A stretch of 64,000 nucleotides of DNA from Lepeophtheirus salmonis (GCF_016086655.4 NC_052137.2:19879041-19943040), one strand, 5' to 3'; counted from the stretch's first letter, positions 1 to 11,775 are shown. Translations and numbers: made by a program. The notes: generated by a model not told the origin, from the sequence alone.

Positions 1-505
1 TTTGATAGTCTCAGGGAACCGGTATTTAAGAACTAGGTCTCAAGTTTACAAACAATAATTCGATGAATATTAGCGTTCAAATGACCTATAACTGACAAAA
101 ATCCGTTGATTCATTGTTGAGATGGAGGTCAAAAGGGAAAGTATATAATTTGCGCTCAGCACAGTAACAAGAGAAAAAAAACTGGAACGTGTACTAGTCG
201 AAAAAACTCCAGAAACGACTGCTACCTCGCTAAGGTAGTCGATGAGGTTTCGGCGGTCAACCAGAATAAGTTCCCAGTCTCTGCAATGATGTTGGTAATC
301 GTGACATCAGACGGGAAGATAATGTGACATATTGGTTCCTGAGAGGTATGGAAATCGGGTTATTGAGTACCAGAACGTCGTCAAGGAGGTGGTCTTACCT
401 TGGGGGAAGTCCAACTACACACCAGCAGCAGGACTATACTGCGGCTGCGGCCCTCACAATACAAAAGAGCAGAATGAGCCTCCCTCCCATGATTCAGAAT
501 GATTG
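1..505 (+). pseudogene. Mariner-type transposase relic, truncated by window edge
   Basis: Decayed DNA-transposon transposase. The 5' stretch (1-150) closely matches 48900-49050, and an ATG near 122 starts a Met-Glu-Val-Lys-Arg-like N-terminus. The middle reads in one frame at 256-324 with motif LVIVTSDGKIM, the mariner block normally reading like LGVVASDGKKM, then a stop. It continues in another frame at 326-502 with VVLPWGKSNY, where the family has a PW block before the second catalytic Asp; QQD near 421-431 in a third frame fits that second Asp. The region between N-terminus and middle is shortened and at least two frameshifts are needed. The C-terminal SPDLNPLD block is missing. It is a non-functional copy; family assignment rests on motif order only. 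Confidence 0.7.
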
Positions 506-510
506 AATTG

Positions 511-660
511 GTCAAGTACATATGTTCAAGTTAAGGCAGTAATTAACTTTTATATTCTATAAGAGCCTTCAAAAAGTGTCCTCTCAACCCCCCTACCCCC
601 CATCCGTTAACGTTTACCTGTGGCATAATTGAAATTTCTAAACTTGTATGAAGCAAAACT
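511..660 (+). repeat. Tail repeat shared with 49720-49870
   Basis: This stretch aligns by eye with 49720-49870: both have ATTGAA-TGGT, then a TATGTTC(A/G)AGTTAA block, then ATAAGAGCCT-CAAAAAA/GTG, then a C-rich run and a GTTAA/GTTGA block. In both places it lies 3' of a relic of the same mariner group, so it is either that element's non-coding 3' part or a second repeat routinely joined to it. Confidence 0.6.
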
Positions 661-3339
661 TTTTTACTATGGGTTTTATAAAGAACATGTTATAGAGTAA
701 CATATTTCTATGATCAAATAAAGATTTTTTTTTTTAATTATTTTTTTTCCCCAATTTACTTTCCTTGCTTGCATCAAGCAATATGTCATCGCACCTAGAC
801 CGTTTAGTAAATAAAGAAGATATTATTAAACGTCAGTTGAGAAAAGAAGAAGACAAATAGTTTTTCCTTTTTGGCAATTTTCTTTTTTACTAACTTTATA
901 TAATCATATAAATTTATAATTGTAATTAGATTATTAACTACTTTTCACATAAATACATAGATCATTCGTCAATTTTTAAATACCAACTACTTTTTTTGCG
1001 TTCTGTTTCTTTGATTTGGAAGGGAATATCTTGAGCTATGCCTCTTGCTGCAGAGTCTTTGTCTTAAGGTCAGTAATTTCGATACAATATATGTTTGGGT
1101 ATCATTTCTAATTTGGTGAAAAAATAATGCTAATGGTACGATTTCTTCGGATATGTATCAACAATGTGCCAAAAATTCTTTCATTGCTGCATCTACAGAA
1201 GTTATATAGATCTTCATATAACTGATAAAATTATTGACTGGTATGAGATCATTCTAAGGTACTGCTGAAGGAAGTGGAGCTGTAAACCCCCAATACAAGT
1301 AAGTAAAAATAAAAAAGAGCGTACAAAGTTTCTGCTGCTGTTTATTCACAAATACAGTTTCCATTAGGTAATTCTTGAACTATATTTTTGCTGAACAGAT
1401 CGATCTTTATAGCATAAAGAAGCTAAGACATCCACCTAGCTTTATGTAAGGCACCAGTTCAGATAAACTGTCAAAATCTTTATCCTTCCCTTACTTATAT
1501 AGATAATTACCAGAATTACCAGTTCCTAAAAACCCCATCAAACAAAAGTCTTAGTGGACAACGTTTTGTAAAGCTGAAAGGTATCTTCTTATTTTCTTCT
1601 AGTTTATCGTCCAGAGATGGATAATTGAGGTCCTTCATACCACAACAAAATAATGATTTAAGATAAAGAATAGTTAAACCAAACCCTCGAATATTAACAA
1701 ATGCTACTAATGAAAAGAGTGTGCCATGTGAATACAAATTCGTCAATTAGTAATACCTACTTGAAACAAAAAAAATGAAAACTTACCCACTGCGCAGTAA
1801 AATTTGACATATGTATTAATAACTGTATCTGTATATGTGTTCAACTGACGTAGTTGTAGTACTACAGAAAGGACCATCTGATTCTGACGATGATTGATTT
1901 ATAATTTGATGGGGGGGGACTCCAACTCTCTAAATGTGGTTATTTTTCTTGTTAGAATCTAAATACAATATTTACATTGTAAATTAAAAATTATATTATA
2001 TTAAAAGGATAATTAATAAGAAAAAAAGGAAGGAAGGCTTTATTTTTTTAATTTTCGGTAGTGGAGTTTAAAAATGTCTATGATATTTAATAAAATGCTT
2101 AGGTGTGATCATTTATTGCTCTCTACAATCAAGGAAATTATAGTTACAAAAAAAATTGTCGACTATCATAATCTTTTTTTTTTCATAGAAGATTTCAGTG
2201 TAAAACATGTTTTTAAAATAACGCACAGACTTTTTTTTTGCTTCATACTTGTTTCGAAATTGTAATTGGGCTAGAAGTAAACTTTATCAAAATTTGCTTA
2301 AATTTTGTATTTGTGTAACAAGTATAGTACCAAAATTAGGTTCCGCTGATTCTGACAAGAAATTCTAATTTCGGGGGCAACTACATCGCTCTACTAAACA
2401 GCCAAGTTTTACAACAATGAAACCCTTTTTTTAATTTATACTAAGGAAACTAGTGAACAACTACTATGTCAAAATGGGACCAACAAATAAAAATACCATA
2501 CAGTCTATATAATTTTTAACCCTTTTATCGCCTAGTTTTATTATACATCTGACCCTAAAATGTATTATAAATATGTTACAACATCGTTATATAATCTTAT
2601 TTCTGTGTTGTAGATAAAAATTAACTATCACAATGGAAAAAATAATAGTATTCAATGTAAATTTTAAGTTCTTTTAAATAATTAAATCGGTTTGATGAAG
2701 TTTAAACAAGGTTATTTAGATATTTGTCCGTTAAATGTTGTAAAAATATCAACTTTGAGACCCCAAATAGCGTTTTCTTTAATTTTGATGTTATTATCTC
2801 ATAATTGCAGCATTTGAATGATAAATAATATTTATGTTATCCTGATTGCAAATATTAAAAAATAACTTTAATCATATAAAAGTCCTGTAAAAAGAAGGAT
2901 CTTATTGGAAAGCTCAGATTTTTTTAAATGGTGACATAAACGTTGTTTATTTATATTAGTTTGACAAAGAGTGGCATCGTCTAGCGGCAAATAATACTGT
3001 CTAAATTTGACAAAAACAAAAAACTGGCAAATTGAAGGTCAAGGCATACGATTATTGAATTATCGACCAATTGGTCTTAACTTTTTTACTGTTTATAGAA
3101 TCATTGAATAGTTCAATGGTTTCTTAAAAAATTAGTGAAAAATTTATACAAATTGAATATAATGGAGTTAAAGCTAATTAAAGTTTAGACGTATATATTG
3201 GGCTCAAAGATGAAATCTGCACCCTATTTGAGCCACCGTGAAACCAAATGTTATAATGATTTCATTTTTTTAAATCCTGCGTAATATACAGACAAAACAC
3301 ATTCATTCAGTCTAATTTCCTCTCAATGAAGAACTATAG
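661..3339. other. AT-rich non-coding stretch
   Basis: Homopolymer A/T runs and short ORFs without recognisable protein motifs. The 76-codon minus-strand ORF at 1516-1746 has no family signature that I can see. Part of this stretch may be intron or downstream sequence of the GPCR exon at 4299-4627, whose gene would run in this direction. Confidence 0.4.
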
Positions 3340-3908
3340 TCGTAGCTGCCGGAGATTCAGTCCACAGACGAAGGAATGGAGATACACCGTAGGTATGTGT
3401 CTAGTTAATAGTCCAGGACAAATCAGCAACTGGGACATCTTTAATCTGGAAGCATCTGGTTACATCTAGGAAACCAATAATAAATTGGAGGATTGAAAGA
3501 ACTTCTGGAAAAATATTTTGAGGTCACAGGAGGACATCAGGAACCGTACGGGATGTGGAATTTATCGTAAAAGGTCTACTCCATGATTGGTCGGTTCCTG
3601 ACACGGTCCTTCGTCTCAATTGGAAAAGAACTTGAATTCAGTGACAAGACAATTAGGGGATGTGTTAACAAGAATCTCAAATGCCAGTCTCGTGACTAAG
3701 AACCAGGGGCCTCATAACTCCCAATCTCAATCGGATGGATTATCTTGTCTGGGGCTGCCCTGAGGCAAACACCAATAGACGTCCCCAAACAACTTAGGTA
3801 AGTCTAGTGGTCATCATCAAGTAGAACTTTTATCAAAGAGACCTACTCATCAATGCCTGCTCCCACATTAGAGCCTGCATAGAGGCTAACGGAGATTATA
3901 TAGAATAA
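3340..3908 (+). pseudogene. Mariner-type transposase relic, internally deleted
   Basis: Two ends of a transposase are joined. At 3625-3696 the frame reads ELEFSDKTIRGCVNKNLKC, like the second helix-turn-helix of mariner transposases (SDKTIRRxV). Shortly after, 3711-3764 reads PNLNRMDYLVWGCPE, the third catalytic block normally SPDLNPxDYxVWG. The last codons before the TAA at 3906-3908 read ACIEANGDYIE, a typical mariner C-terminus. The whole section carrying the first two catalytic Asps is absent, so the copy is a deletion derivative with extra stops and shifts. The C-terminal style (NRxPxxT, ANGDYIE) is shared with the fragment at 52982-53182, suggesting one subfamily. Confidence 0.75.
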
Positions 3909-4298
3909 GCCTCAATACACATGACCTCCAATGACTTTGTTTTTTATTTGAAATTGAAATATTAAAAGCTACAGATTATTATTTTTTTTTTTTGTAAATA
4001 CGAGAGAGGGTAGGGTGTAGATTTCCTCATCGAGTCATCTATATTGCACCGAAACTACAAGTTAAAAGTGAAGAAATAAAAAACGGGCCCCAGTCACAAG
4101 GATTAAACTGCGATTTAAAATGATTACATTAAGTAGTCGTGGAATGCCTCTATAGAGAAAAAAAGAAAATTAGTAAATACTGATACTCACTATTTCCTTT
4201 AATTTGAAAAATGAATATTAAAGATGGAACATTACTTATAAATAATGGTTGAGTTAAATATTTTAGGAATGTTTTTTTGTATATATTTCAATTCTTAC
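3909..4298 (-). other. Probable intron 1 start of the GPCR gene
   Basis: Begins on the minus strand with GTAAGAATTG at 4298, a good donor. The stretch is AT-rich with long T/A runs and no GPCR-like coding in any frame. A pyrimidine-rich acceptor-like site sits at about 4150, but joining there gives an immediate stop (see rejected items). The real second exon may lie further left or outside the window. Confidence 0.4.
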
Positions 4299-4627
4299 CA
4301 TAAGGATAATTGAGGTAATCCAAAAACCAATGTCGATGTTAATAAATAAAGTGTATCATAGGAAGAAAGTGTTATTAGTAGTCTACAAACTGGACTTGTA
4401 AATTGTCTCTGGCTTAAAATGAAGATGGATATTAAATTTCCAAAGAATCCCCAGAAGCTAACAAATGTAAGTGCGTAGCCTTGTACGACTGTTCCAAATA
4501 AACTATTTTCTGTATTTTCTTCATTAGAGATGGAATATTGGAGTGAGGTGTTGAGAGTTTTGTTGGATACAAGGCTATCACTAATTAATTCAGAAGAAAA
4601 CGTTTCATTTATTGTTCTTGTGTCCAT
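4299..4627 (-). CDS. First coding exon of a class A GPCR (FMRFamide/peptide-receptor-like)
   Basis: Partial gene: 109 complete codons plus two bases, then a splice donor (TATG|GTAAGA) at 4299/4298. The start ATG has A at -3 and G at +4, and an in-frame TAA lies 39 bases upstream. Residues 1-50 form an extracellular N-terminus without signal peptide and with sequons N7-E-T, N22-K-T and N26-T-S. Residues ~51-71 are TM1 with GNLIS (N64 fits class A N1.50). An SQRQFTSP loop follows, and residues ~83-104 are TM2 with SSYDTLYLL (D91 fits D2.50). This arrangement is typical of invertebrate FMRFamide-receptor-like neuropeptide receptors, which act at the plasma membrane through G proteins. The ligand cannot be inferred. 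Later exons (TM3-7, DRY, NPxxY) were not found, so the gene is either interrupted by long introns or is an orphan or pseudo exon. Confidence 0.75.
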
Positions 4628-6630
4628 ACTTCTTGGATGTAATAAGGATGTTTTGAGTTTCAGTTAGATGTATGTATGATTGCAACGCTCAAGAGTTAAT
4701 AAAGAATTCCCCCATTATCATTTTTGGTTTGTGCCGAGGGATATTTTTAATCTTCTCTCAAACGCTCTCATAGCGCTTGAGTATGTTTGAGTTGCAACAA
4801 CTTAGTTCTCCTTTTTTTCTTCTTTTCCATTACTAATAATTTTTTCTACATAAATGATATTTAACACATAATTTTAGTTTATTCACTCTTTTGTCTGACT
4901 TTTTATTTCTTCCGACAAACTGATATCCTCTTGAAAGCTGAAGTTTTGCATAAAGGACTATCAATATTCCAAGGTGATTTATAAGAGTATTTTTTGAATC
5001 ATTAATTTATATAAATGTGAGCAAAAATTTAATTTCCTTTTATTTCACTTCAAAACCCAACACGAGATCTTCCCTTGGTTTTTGAGCCACTTCAACATTT
5101 ATTATAAATTTTATTATACCTTACAACTTTTAGGTATTATTATATTGGTAGAGTAAAATATGACCTTTCGCTATGTAAAAACAAAATAAACCGAAAAATG
5201 ACTTGTTAATTCTGATTATTTTTTTGGTGTACATCTTTTCATTATATCTGTTCTCAACTAGGTCTTTATTTATTCACACATGCACACACACACTAAAAAA
5301 AATTAAAATATTTAGAGATTTATAAAATGAATAAAAGAAAATTTGTGCTTAGAATAAAACATAAACAAACATCATAGTTTAAAATAAATTTTCTCTTTAG
5401 ACCTGTAAAATCTTACAGATACAACAGTTATATGAAAACACCTAAAAAGAAATAAGAAAACATAGTACCTAACATAAACAGTTATAAAATGATAGTTAAA
5501 AGGCCTCATAGTGAGACAAAATTTCAAACAAAAAATTCCAACAGCCTGCGATGTTCATACAGTGTCTGTTGTTCATATTGATGATGTTTCTTAAAGTTTT
5601 TTTCTCATCTTATTGAAGAAGATGGGTAATACTTTATAAGATCCGGAGCGTAATTCTAGGAAGTACCATGCAGCTGGGTAATCTTCAAAGAAAAATTTTC
5701 ATATCTAGCAGCAGCATAAATTAAAATAGCTCTCAGATCCATCCCCTTAATTATTTTATCCTCTGTAATACGTGGAGCTATGACAGCATTACAGTTACCA
5801 AAAGCAGCACACATGGTTTTTTCTTCTTCTGACCAATGCGACTGGTGAGTAGGAATACCAAACCAAAAAAAGATCATTGTCAAAATTTGGTTCAAAATCT
5901 CTTATCTAGCTATTGTTAAGTAAAATAAAATCCCAAACTACAGTCAACGCAGGGCAGTCTTTGCTCTTTTCAACGCAGATAATTTTATCTTGCATTTCAC
6001 CGACATAAATTTCATCACATAACTATAAAAATAAGTAAACCAAATATATTAGTATTAATATTATATAAATTAGAAAGGTCAAAAACTGTTATTAATTGAT
6101 ACAAATTGACAAATTATGAAAGCATATATGACTTGTATTATATTATATCAATATTGAAATTACCTTAAAGCAGAAGTTACCATATAAAAAAGGATCATAT
6201 CATTGCTAATAAGGTGTCTTAAATTACCAATAACAACAGTAAACGTTGACATGTTGATACATAAGCATGAAGTTTTCAGTCTATATTGAGTCTTGAAATA
6301 AGTTCTCCTATTATGTTAAATTATGATTAAGTTTTGGAAATTATGTATCGTGAAATGGATAAAACAAAAGTTTAGGTTCATGTATGAATATCAACAGAAG
6401 TACGGAAAATTTTAGTTGTCCTGAAATGAGGCATGCCGAAAAGAAGTAAGCAGAAAATAAGTTGTGCTGAAAAAAACGGAGCCAAAAGAACCCTGCTGAA
6501 AAGAGTCATATGGAAATAAATGGCTTTCATCTTATGTACGTAGATATATTTTGAATATTTTGTTTAAAAGTTAAGTTCCAAGAGTATTTAATTATGTTCC
6601 AGATTAATTATCATATTAAAAAAAAAAAAA
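4628..6630. other. Upstream region of the GPCR exon, AT-rich
   Basis: Would hold the 5' UTR and promoter of the minus-strand GPCR exon, but no convincing TATA or initiator can be singled out in such AT-rich DNA. Contains a short (CA)n tract near 5280-5294. At 6410-6530 there is a low-grade repeating pattern around TGCTGAAAA/TGCCGAAAA, also seen weakly near 60490-60530. Confidence 0.35.
5656..5895 (-). other. Unassigned 79-codon ORF, protein-like composition
   Basis: Not recognised. The middle reads HWSEEEKTMCAAFGN and later MDLRAILIYAAARY, with balanced charge unlike the Phe/Asn/Lys/Ile-rich chance ORFs elsewhere. The W-x-EE start is loosely reminiscent of short helical DNA-binding-like modules seen in arthropod repeat proteins, but this is too weak to name. 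No ATG is well placed (first in-frame start is TTG), so if real it is an exon or relic. Confidence 0.2.
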
Positions 6631-7080
6631 AACATGGTAACCCCCACAATTTGAAAATGAAGCCCTTATGACGTTGTATTAAATTAAGTACGAGCAGCTA
6701 TAAGAGCAAGGGAATAAATATAAGTACAATATGTACAACAAGTAAATATAACGATCACGATCAAACTTTTAACGATAAAAAAATCTAAGATAATATACAA
6801 AAAACAAAAAAAGTTGCGCAAAATTTTGTTAATTTTCAAATTAATAAAACCTGAAGTTGTTTAGATTAATTAAAAAAATAATATACACTACTTATAAGCT
6901 ATGATGCAAATAGAGATCATTTTGGACATGTTAAAAAAAAATAAAAAAAAATCAACATAGTGACCTTGACAGTTTGAAGAATGTTTTTAAGAAGAGCAGC
7001 TTAAATTTTATAACGTTTCATGAGATCAACTACAAGCAGTTGTGGCCGGGAGATGACCTGTGAGGCACTTTTATTGAGTA
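6631..7080 (+). repeat. Family B repeat, two diverged copies
   Basis: Copies at about 6631-6720 and 6950-7075. The diagnostic core is a GTGACC/GTAACC start, CAGTTTGAAGAATGTTT, then GAAGAGCAGCTTA and ATAACGTTTCATGAGAT. The same ordered blocks occur near 33905, 36170, 36485 and (inverted) 39470. Anonymous dispersed repeat with no coding capacity seen. Confidence 0.6.
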
Positions 7081-7553
7081 TACTATAAAATCACCTTACA
7101 CAAACTGACCACGACATGAATTTAGGTATAAGTAAGAATACTTTACAATTTTTTTTTTTTGTGCTGGCAGAATTCGAATGGCAGTTATAAAACTTCTTCA
7201 AAAATGATCCAAACCGGATGAAAAAAACCCTAAAAAATTAAACCTAATTTATAAAAAAATAGATTGTTTTATTTAAAAATTTTTAATTTAGTTCAATCAT
7301 TTATGGAGCCGAATTGGGTTACTTAGTAAAAATTAAAGTATCTCGTAGTTCTAAAGGCTTCTAAGAACTAGATCAAATCAAGCCGTTGATGTACCGTAGT
7401 AAATATACTGAGTAATTTTTTTTTCTCTCTTTCTTAATATTTTGTTGGGGAAAATGGAAACAAAGTATTTATGGACGTTTGGCATATATTTACATCTATA
7501 TTATAAACTTCTGACGGTTTTAACATCAATAAATTCAAGAGTTACCTTTAATT

Positions 7554-8022
7554 TATTTGCAATGCATTGCATTGTGTATTAATTGTATTAACTAGAGTAT
7601 GAATATATTCATTTAGAGTTAAGTTTTTCATGTCTGACTTTTGAAAATTCTTTGATAATTTTGACATTAGCAATCCTTGATATCTTTTTATTTCATCTCT
7701 TGTTATTCTGTCTTCTTGAGTAGTTGTTTCAACACATCAATCCACATTTTGTGAATGATAAAGAATATCCGATAGAGCCATATTTTCTCTTTCTACACAG
7801 TTCAAAAGTCACTTATCTCAAAGATTAATGGAGGTTCAGTTAGAAGACTTTTTGTAATTGTAGATAAGTCTACTAACTCCAAATAACTATTTGCATTTAA
7901 GTTCAAGTTATACTTGGATACCTTATTGATCCAGCCTCTGGTATCATTATCCGAATCAAATAAAGCACTTAAAATCATATTTTCTGGAATTTAATCGAAG
8001 TTTCAGCAACACCTTTTTCCAT
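7554..8022 (-). pseudogene. Unrecognised coding relic with frameshifts
   Basis: Three consecutive minus-strand segments in different frames look like one broken protein. An ATG at 8022-8020 begins MEKGVAETSIKF. A 62-codon open segment at 7990-7805 follows, reading through SALFDSDNDTRGWINKVSKY to TEPPLIFEISDF and a stop. A third segment at about 7787-7554 has one internal stop and reads ENMALSDILYHSQNVD, later TQEDRITRDEIKRYQGLL. Residue composition (Asp, Glu, Ser, Thr and Leu balanced) is unlike random AT-rich translation. No family recognised; it could be a retroelement or virus-derived structural protein, or a degraded host gene. Two frameshifts and a stop make it non-functional unless split by introns, and I see no matching splice sites. 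Confidence 0.4.
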
Positions 8023-8182
8023 TTTTATTTAATGTTTATTTGCTTAACTTCAAGCAACGAAAAAGTTTTTATAACTATACTTAATATGGTGATACTCCTA
8101 TATTTGATAAAATGCTGGAGTATAAATATTAAGAACTATGACAACCAATCTAGTAAGTTATTTTTATGGATTTCTTGTTTAG

Positions 8183-8439
8183 ATATAAATGCTTCAGAGA
8201 GGTGGTCCTTCAGTTATCCATTTTGGATTGTGTAATATCCCTGGATGTTTTTCGAGAAATAAGCTGGTTAACCGAATCTGGTCCATTTTGAACAGTGAAG
8301 CAAATTTCCATAAAGTATTTTTGATCCCTGCTAAACTTGTTCCTTTAAGACTCATTAATGATCGGATAATATTCACGTTCAATGCACCCACTCTTGTTAT
8401 ATAAATGTTCTTTACCACTCCTCCCTCGCCATTCACACA
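8183..8439 (-). other. Unassigned 80-codon ORF upstream of the broken coding relic
   Basis: Minus-strand ORF ending in a stop at 8194, on the same strand as and just upstream of the relic at 7554-8022, so it may be an earlier part of the same broken protein. It contains GTSLAGIKNTLWKF and KHPGILHNPKW, which look protein-like, but the opposite strand also carries a 71-codon ORF here, so strand is uncertain. No family recognised. Confidence 0.2.
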
Positions 8440-10424
8440 TGCGAAAGCGCCTCGAATAATTTATATTTTATTACATTTATCGTCCCGTAATGGAACGAAT
8501 CTTAGGAAATTGAAGAACTCTGGGAAGATATTTATAGCTTTTTAATTGGATGGAAGACTTATATGTAAGTATTATCTAATATTTTTATCTAATAATTCAT
8601 GATAATATTCACGTTTTTTTTTCTAGCCTCAAATGGGAATATTCTTTATTTGAGAGTATGGCATTTATTATAGTTATTTTGAGTTCAAACAATCAATATT
8701 TCTAACATTAATCAAGGTAAAATAAGCTGATAAATTTTAGTATTAGAGGTAATTTCGAGTAAAAAATACTTAGAAATTTGAAAAAGAAGGTTTTTTGGCA
8801 AGAAACAAGCACTTTAAGTATGTCATATCAGTTGCCTACAAATAAACTCTTCTTTATATATTAACATATCTCTTAAATAGTAATTTGTGGTACAAAACGC
8901 ATAATTTATATCCTTTGCAATGAAAAATGTAACAGTATTATTATCCTTATTTATATGTTTTTATGTGATGTGCTTAAAAAAAGTTAAAGTTACGCTACAC
9001 TGAGATAAAATAGCTAAATAATGACATCTCTTAATTCCTCTCTTAATATTTTTACAGCACACTTAATTTACAGTATATATAAAATATATTTCAAGTCTTT
9101 AAAATGTATTTATTTTTTCGTTTATTGAATTACAACAAAGAACTTCTATAATAAAGTAAGTATCTAAATGAAAAAAAATATATAAACTGATACTTTTATT
9201 CTTGATGGTCGGAGTACATGTACTACCGTTGCCCATTCATTAATTCTATTATTCAGAAATTAATTTTAATTGAATGAATTTCTTTACTATAAAAAGGAAG
9301 TAAATATTCTCGTTCAAAAATGTTATAAATAACAGTACTTATTAAGGAATGTTGTATTACGTATATTGTCAAAATGAATTAAGAAATTTTTTTTACACAA
9401 ATGGATACATATTGAAAGCATATATGTACAAATGACTTTCAATGTCAAAGGAAAGTCTCATGCAAGTCCCACATAATTTAATGTATTTTTGGTTGGCCAC
9501 TAGGGCATTCAGTTTTATTCAATACTTTTGTAATACAGATTACATTAATATAATAATGTAGCAAATAAAATATACAACACAAACTATTTGCTCATTCTAA
9601 TCAACACTGGTAATCATGTATATATATCATAAAATCCTTTGAGTCTAGCCGAAAATACGTCCAGTTTTTCGAAGACATTGGATAGCCCAGTCCGTGTATT
9701 TTAATCCTTTTGTAACCAGGAAGTGGTTCTATTGGGTACTCCAAAAGGGTTGTGTGTCCCACAATTTCTTGATTCAATATGAGTTGATGCATTTCCAAAA
9801 ATTAGCAAATGATATCACATTTAGACTACCACATTTTATTGGATTATGTATTCTTTAAGATTTTAAGGAAATAATCTTCAATTAGATTAATCTCAGAAGC
9901 TATAACGGAAAGAGAGGAGATATTTGCAATAATTTGGTAATTTTGGGCACAATATACGTAATACATACGCTTATTCTATCCCATGTGAACAAATTTAGGT
10001 AAGAGTAATGGATTAAAGATATTTTTTATCCTTGAGATGATTTCTTTGTAATTCAGCATAATGCTATTGGGGGCAAGCCATGATCCTAATATTTAAAAGC
10101 TTTTTCCAAAACTAAATTGTGACCACTCTTTGGATATTAAGGAACTATAATAACATAAAAGATCAGTTTTCTTTTCATTGACAAAAAGATCAGATTCGTC
10201 AGAAAAACTTTTAAGTATGCGTATATATGTTTTAATTTATTTTATATATGTAATTATAATTAAGTAAAATATTAGGTAATATCCTAGCATAAATATTATA
10301 AATAAGCTACAATTATAAAATTTAAATATATTAAAAGATAACATGCAAAAAGATTTGAGTAAATAAAGGGACAAATTATAAATATAAAAGTGTTTGTCAT
10401 TTGTTTAGATTGATCTTCATTAAT
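8440..10424. other. AT-rich stretch, no supported feature
   Basis: Nothing recognisable apart from a 65-codon minus ORF at 9601-9798 (contains EPLPGYKRIKIHGLGYP), which is mildly protein-like but matches no family I know and has no clear splice or start context. Confidence 0.3.
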
Positions 10425-11060
10425 TCTGTATGAATTAGGACAAACGAAGAGACCCAATATACTTTATCCTAAAAAAAAGATGTTCAAATTCCAATATCTA
10501 AGGAAGTGTAACAGGATTAAAATTTAGTCAAAGAAGAAAACCGAACAAAATTAAGCTTCATACTAGAGTAGAGTCGGCTCTTTCCTTTGGTGAGAATCTC
10601 TTCATCCATATAGAACAATGAATATATTGAACGGTTGATACTTTGACGGGATCCATTTACTTTCAGATTCAGATAAAATGCTCTAGATGTGAAATATATT
10701 ATTAATAATTTTGTTAACTTGTTACTACAACAACGACAAGATACATCCATAATACTAAAATATACCAAAATTTGAAATTGAAATGCAGTTTTACTTGGAC
10801 AATTTTTAAAGCCTAAGATCTTCATTCATGAATACCTAAAGAAGAGGACTTTTTTTGTTCTCCAAGAATTAGGACCACAGGAAGATACTTCTAACTTGAT
10901 CATGCATTTTAAGAGATACTCTTAGTCCTATTCGAAACTCCATATTCTACAAGGGACGACCGGATAAAAATTCATCCGAGAAAAACTACAAGGCTTCATG
11001 AGAGAGTAGAGTGGGCTCCTTCATTGGGAAAGGGGATTCCAGGATAGAAACAACGAAGAG
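10425..11060 (+). repeat. Two diverged direct repeat units, period about 440 bp
   Basis: GAATTAGGAC at 10434 recurs at 10866, and the block GCTTCAT-(x)-AGAGTAGAGT-GGCTC near 10555 recurs near 10993. The offsets are about 432-442, so the two blocks belong to consecutive, strongly diverged copies. No coding meaning seen. Confidence 0.4.
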
Positions 11061-11149
11061 ATCCATTCATGATAACTAGAGAATTTTAATATTCAAAATA
11101 TACCTCATCAGTAATAATAATTATTTTGTTTAAATTTGTGCAAAGCGGT

Positions 11150-11527
11150 TTATTATGGGGAATGACGTCATTATAAGGACATTGAAATTGCAAACTAAAT
11201 AAGATAACGTCACATATTTGCTTGTACACCCCCTTAAAAATGGGATCTCTCAAAATATACCAAATCGAACTAAATTCCTTGGATATTTTTTAAATAGGTA
11301 TTTAAAAAAATAAAAGATGGAACGTTTTTCTATAATATGAGCTATGTTACTCCTTATCACTATGAATGATGAATAAGTTATAATGGTTTCAAGAAGAGTG
11401 TCGTTTTTCACAAAAAAAAGGAAACATGACGAGTTCAGAAGAGGATACAGAATCAATAAAAACCGTTTTTAATCATAAAATACCTTGTTATATCAGTTTG
11501 ATTCGTCATACTTCAATTTGGCGATTG
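11150..11527 (-). repeat. Family C repeat copy
   Basis: Read on the minus strand this aligns block by block with 41720-42125 and 54293-54670. Shared blocks are ACAATC-CCAAATT, TTTTTATTGATTCT, GTGAAAAACGACACTCTTCTT-type, TTTTTTAAATAC-TATTTAAAAAATAT, GTTCG-TTTGGT and GGGGTGTACAAG(C/T)AAAT, ending in GACGTCATTCCC. Immediately next to it (higher coordinates) is the 86-bp perfect inverted repeat, whose arms are also family C sequence. The 68-codon ORF here is a by-product of the repeat. Confidence 0.65.
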
Positions 11528-11775
11528 TCTTAATGGTGGAAAATGTATGAACGATAATAGTCAAGAATTACTATAATCTCAAATATTTCTGAAACCTGAC
11601 AAGCCATAGAAAAACTGAGATCAGTTTTGGATTTTGCGCTTAAAGGTAAATTATATTCTTGGATTAATTTCATTGTTGAAAATTTGGTGTTTTCTATGGC
11701 TTGTCAGGTTTCAGAAATATTTGAGATTATAGTAATTCTTGACTATTATCGTTCATACATTTTCCACCATTAAGA
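11528..11775. repeat. Perfect 86-bp inverted repeat with 76-nt loop
   Basis: Left arm 11528-11613 and right arm 11690-11775 are exact reverse complements over 86 bases; I compared them base by base and saw no mismatch. The loop 11614-11689 is AT-rich and itself starts with a small palindrome (ACTGAGATCAGT). The arm sequence resembles the stretch 5' of family C at 41650-41730 and 54230-54300, so the left arm continues the family C copy at 11150-11527, while the right arm joins unrelated DNA at 11776. If transcribed, it would fold into a long uninterrupted hairpin. Confidence 0.9.

Noticed and set aside
2970..3005. CATCGTCTAGCGG resembles the 5' part of a tRNA-Glu
   Set aside because: No anticodon arm, no T-arm GTTC box at the right distance and no acceptor pairing; at most a chance or ancient tRNA-derived fragment.
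4085..4151. Pyrimidine-rich acceptor-like site (minus, AG at 4150-4151) as exon 2 of the GPCR
   Set aside because: Joining to the donor at 4299 gives TGA at once, and the alternative AG two bases on gives a stop after a few codons; no TM3-like sequence follows.
5270..5294. CRISPR or other array candidates among short repeats
   Set aside because: Only simple (CA)n, (TA)n and (AAT)n tracts; no regularly spaced direct repeats with unique spacers anywhere in the window, and the DNA is eukaryotic.
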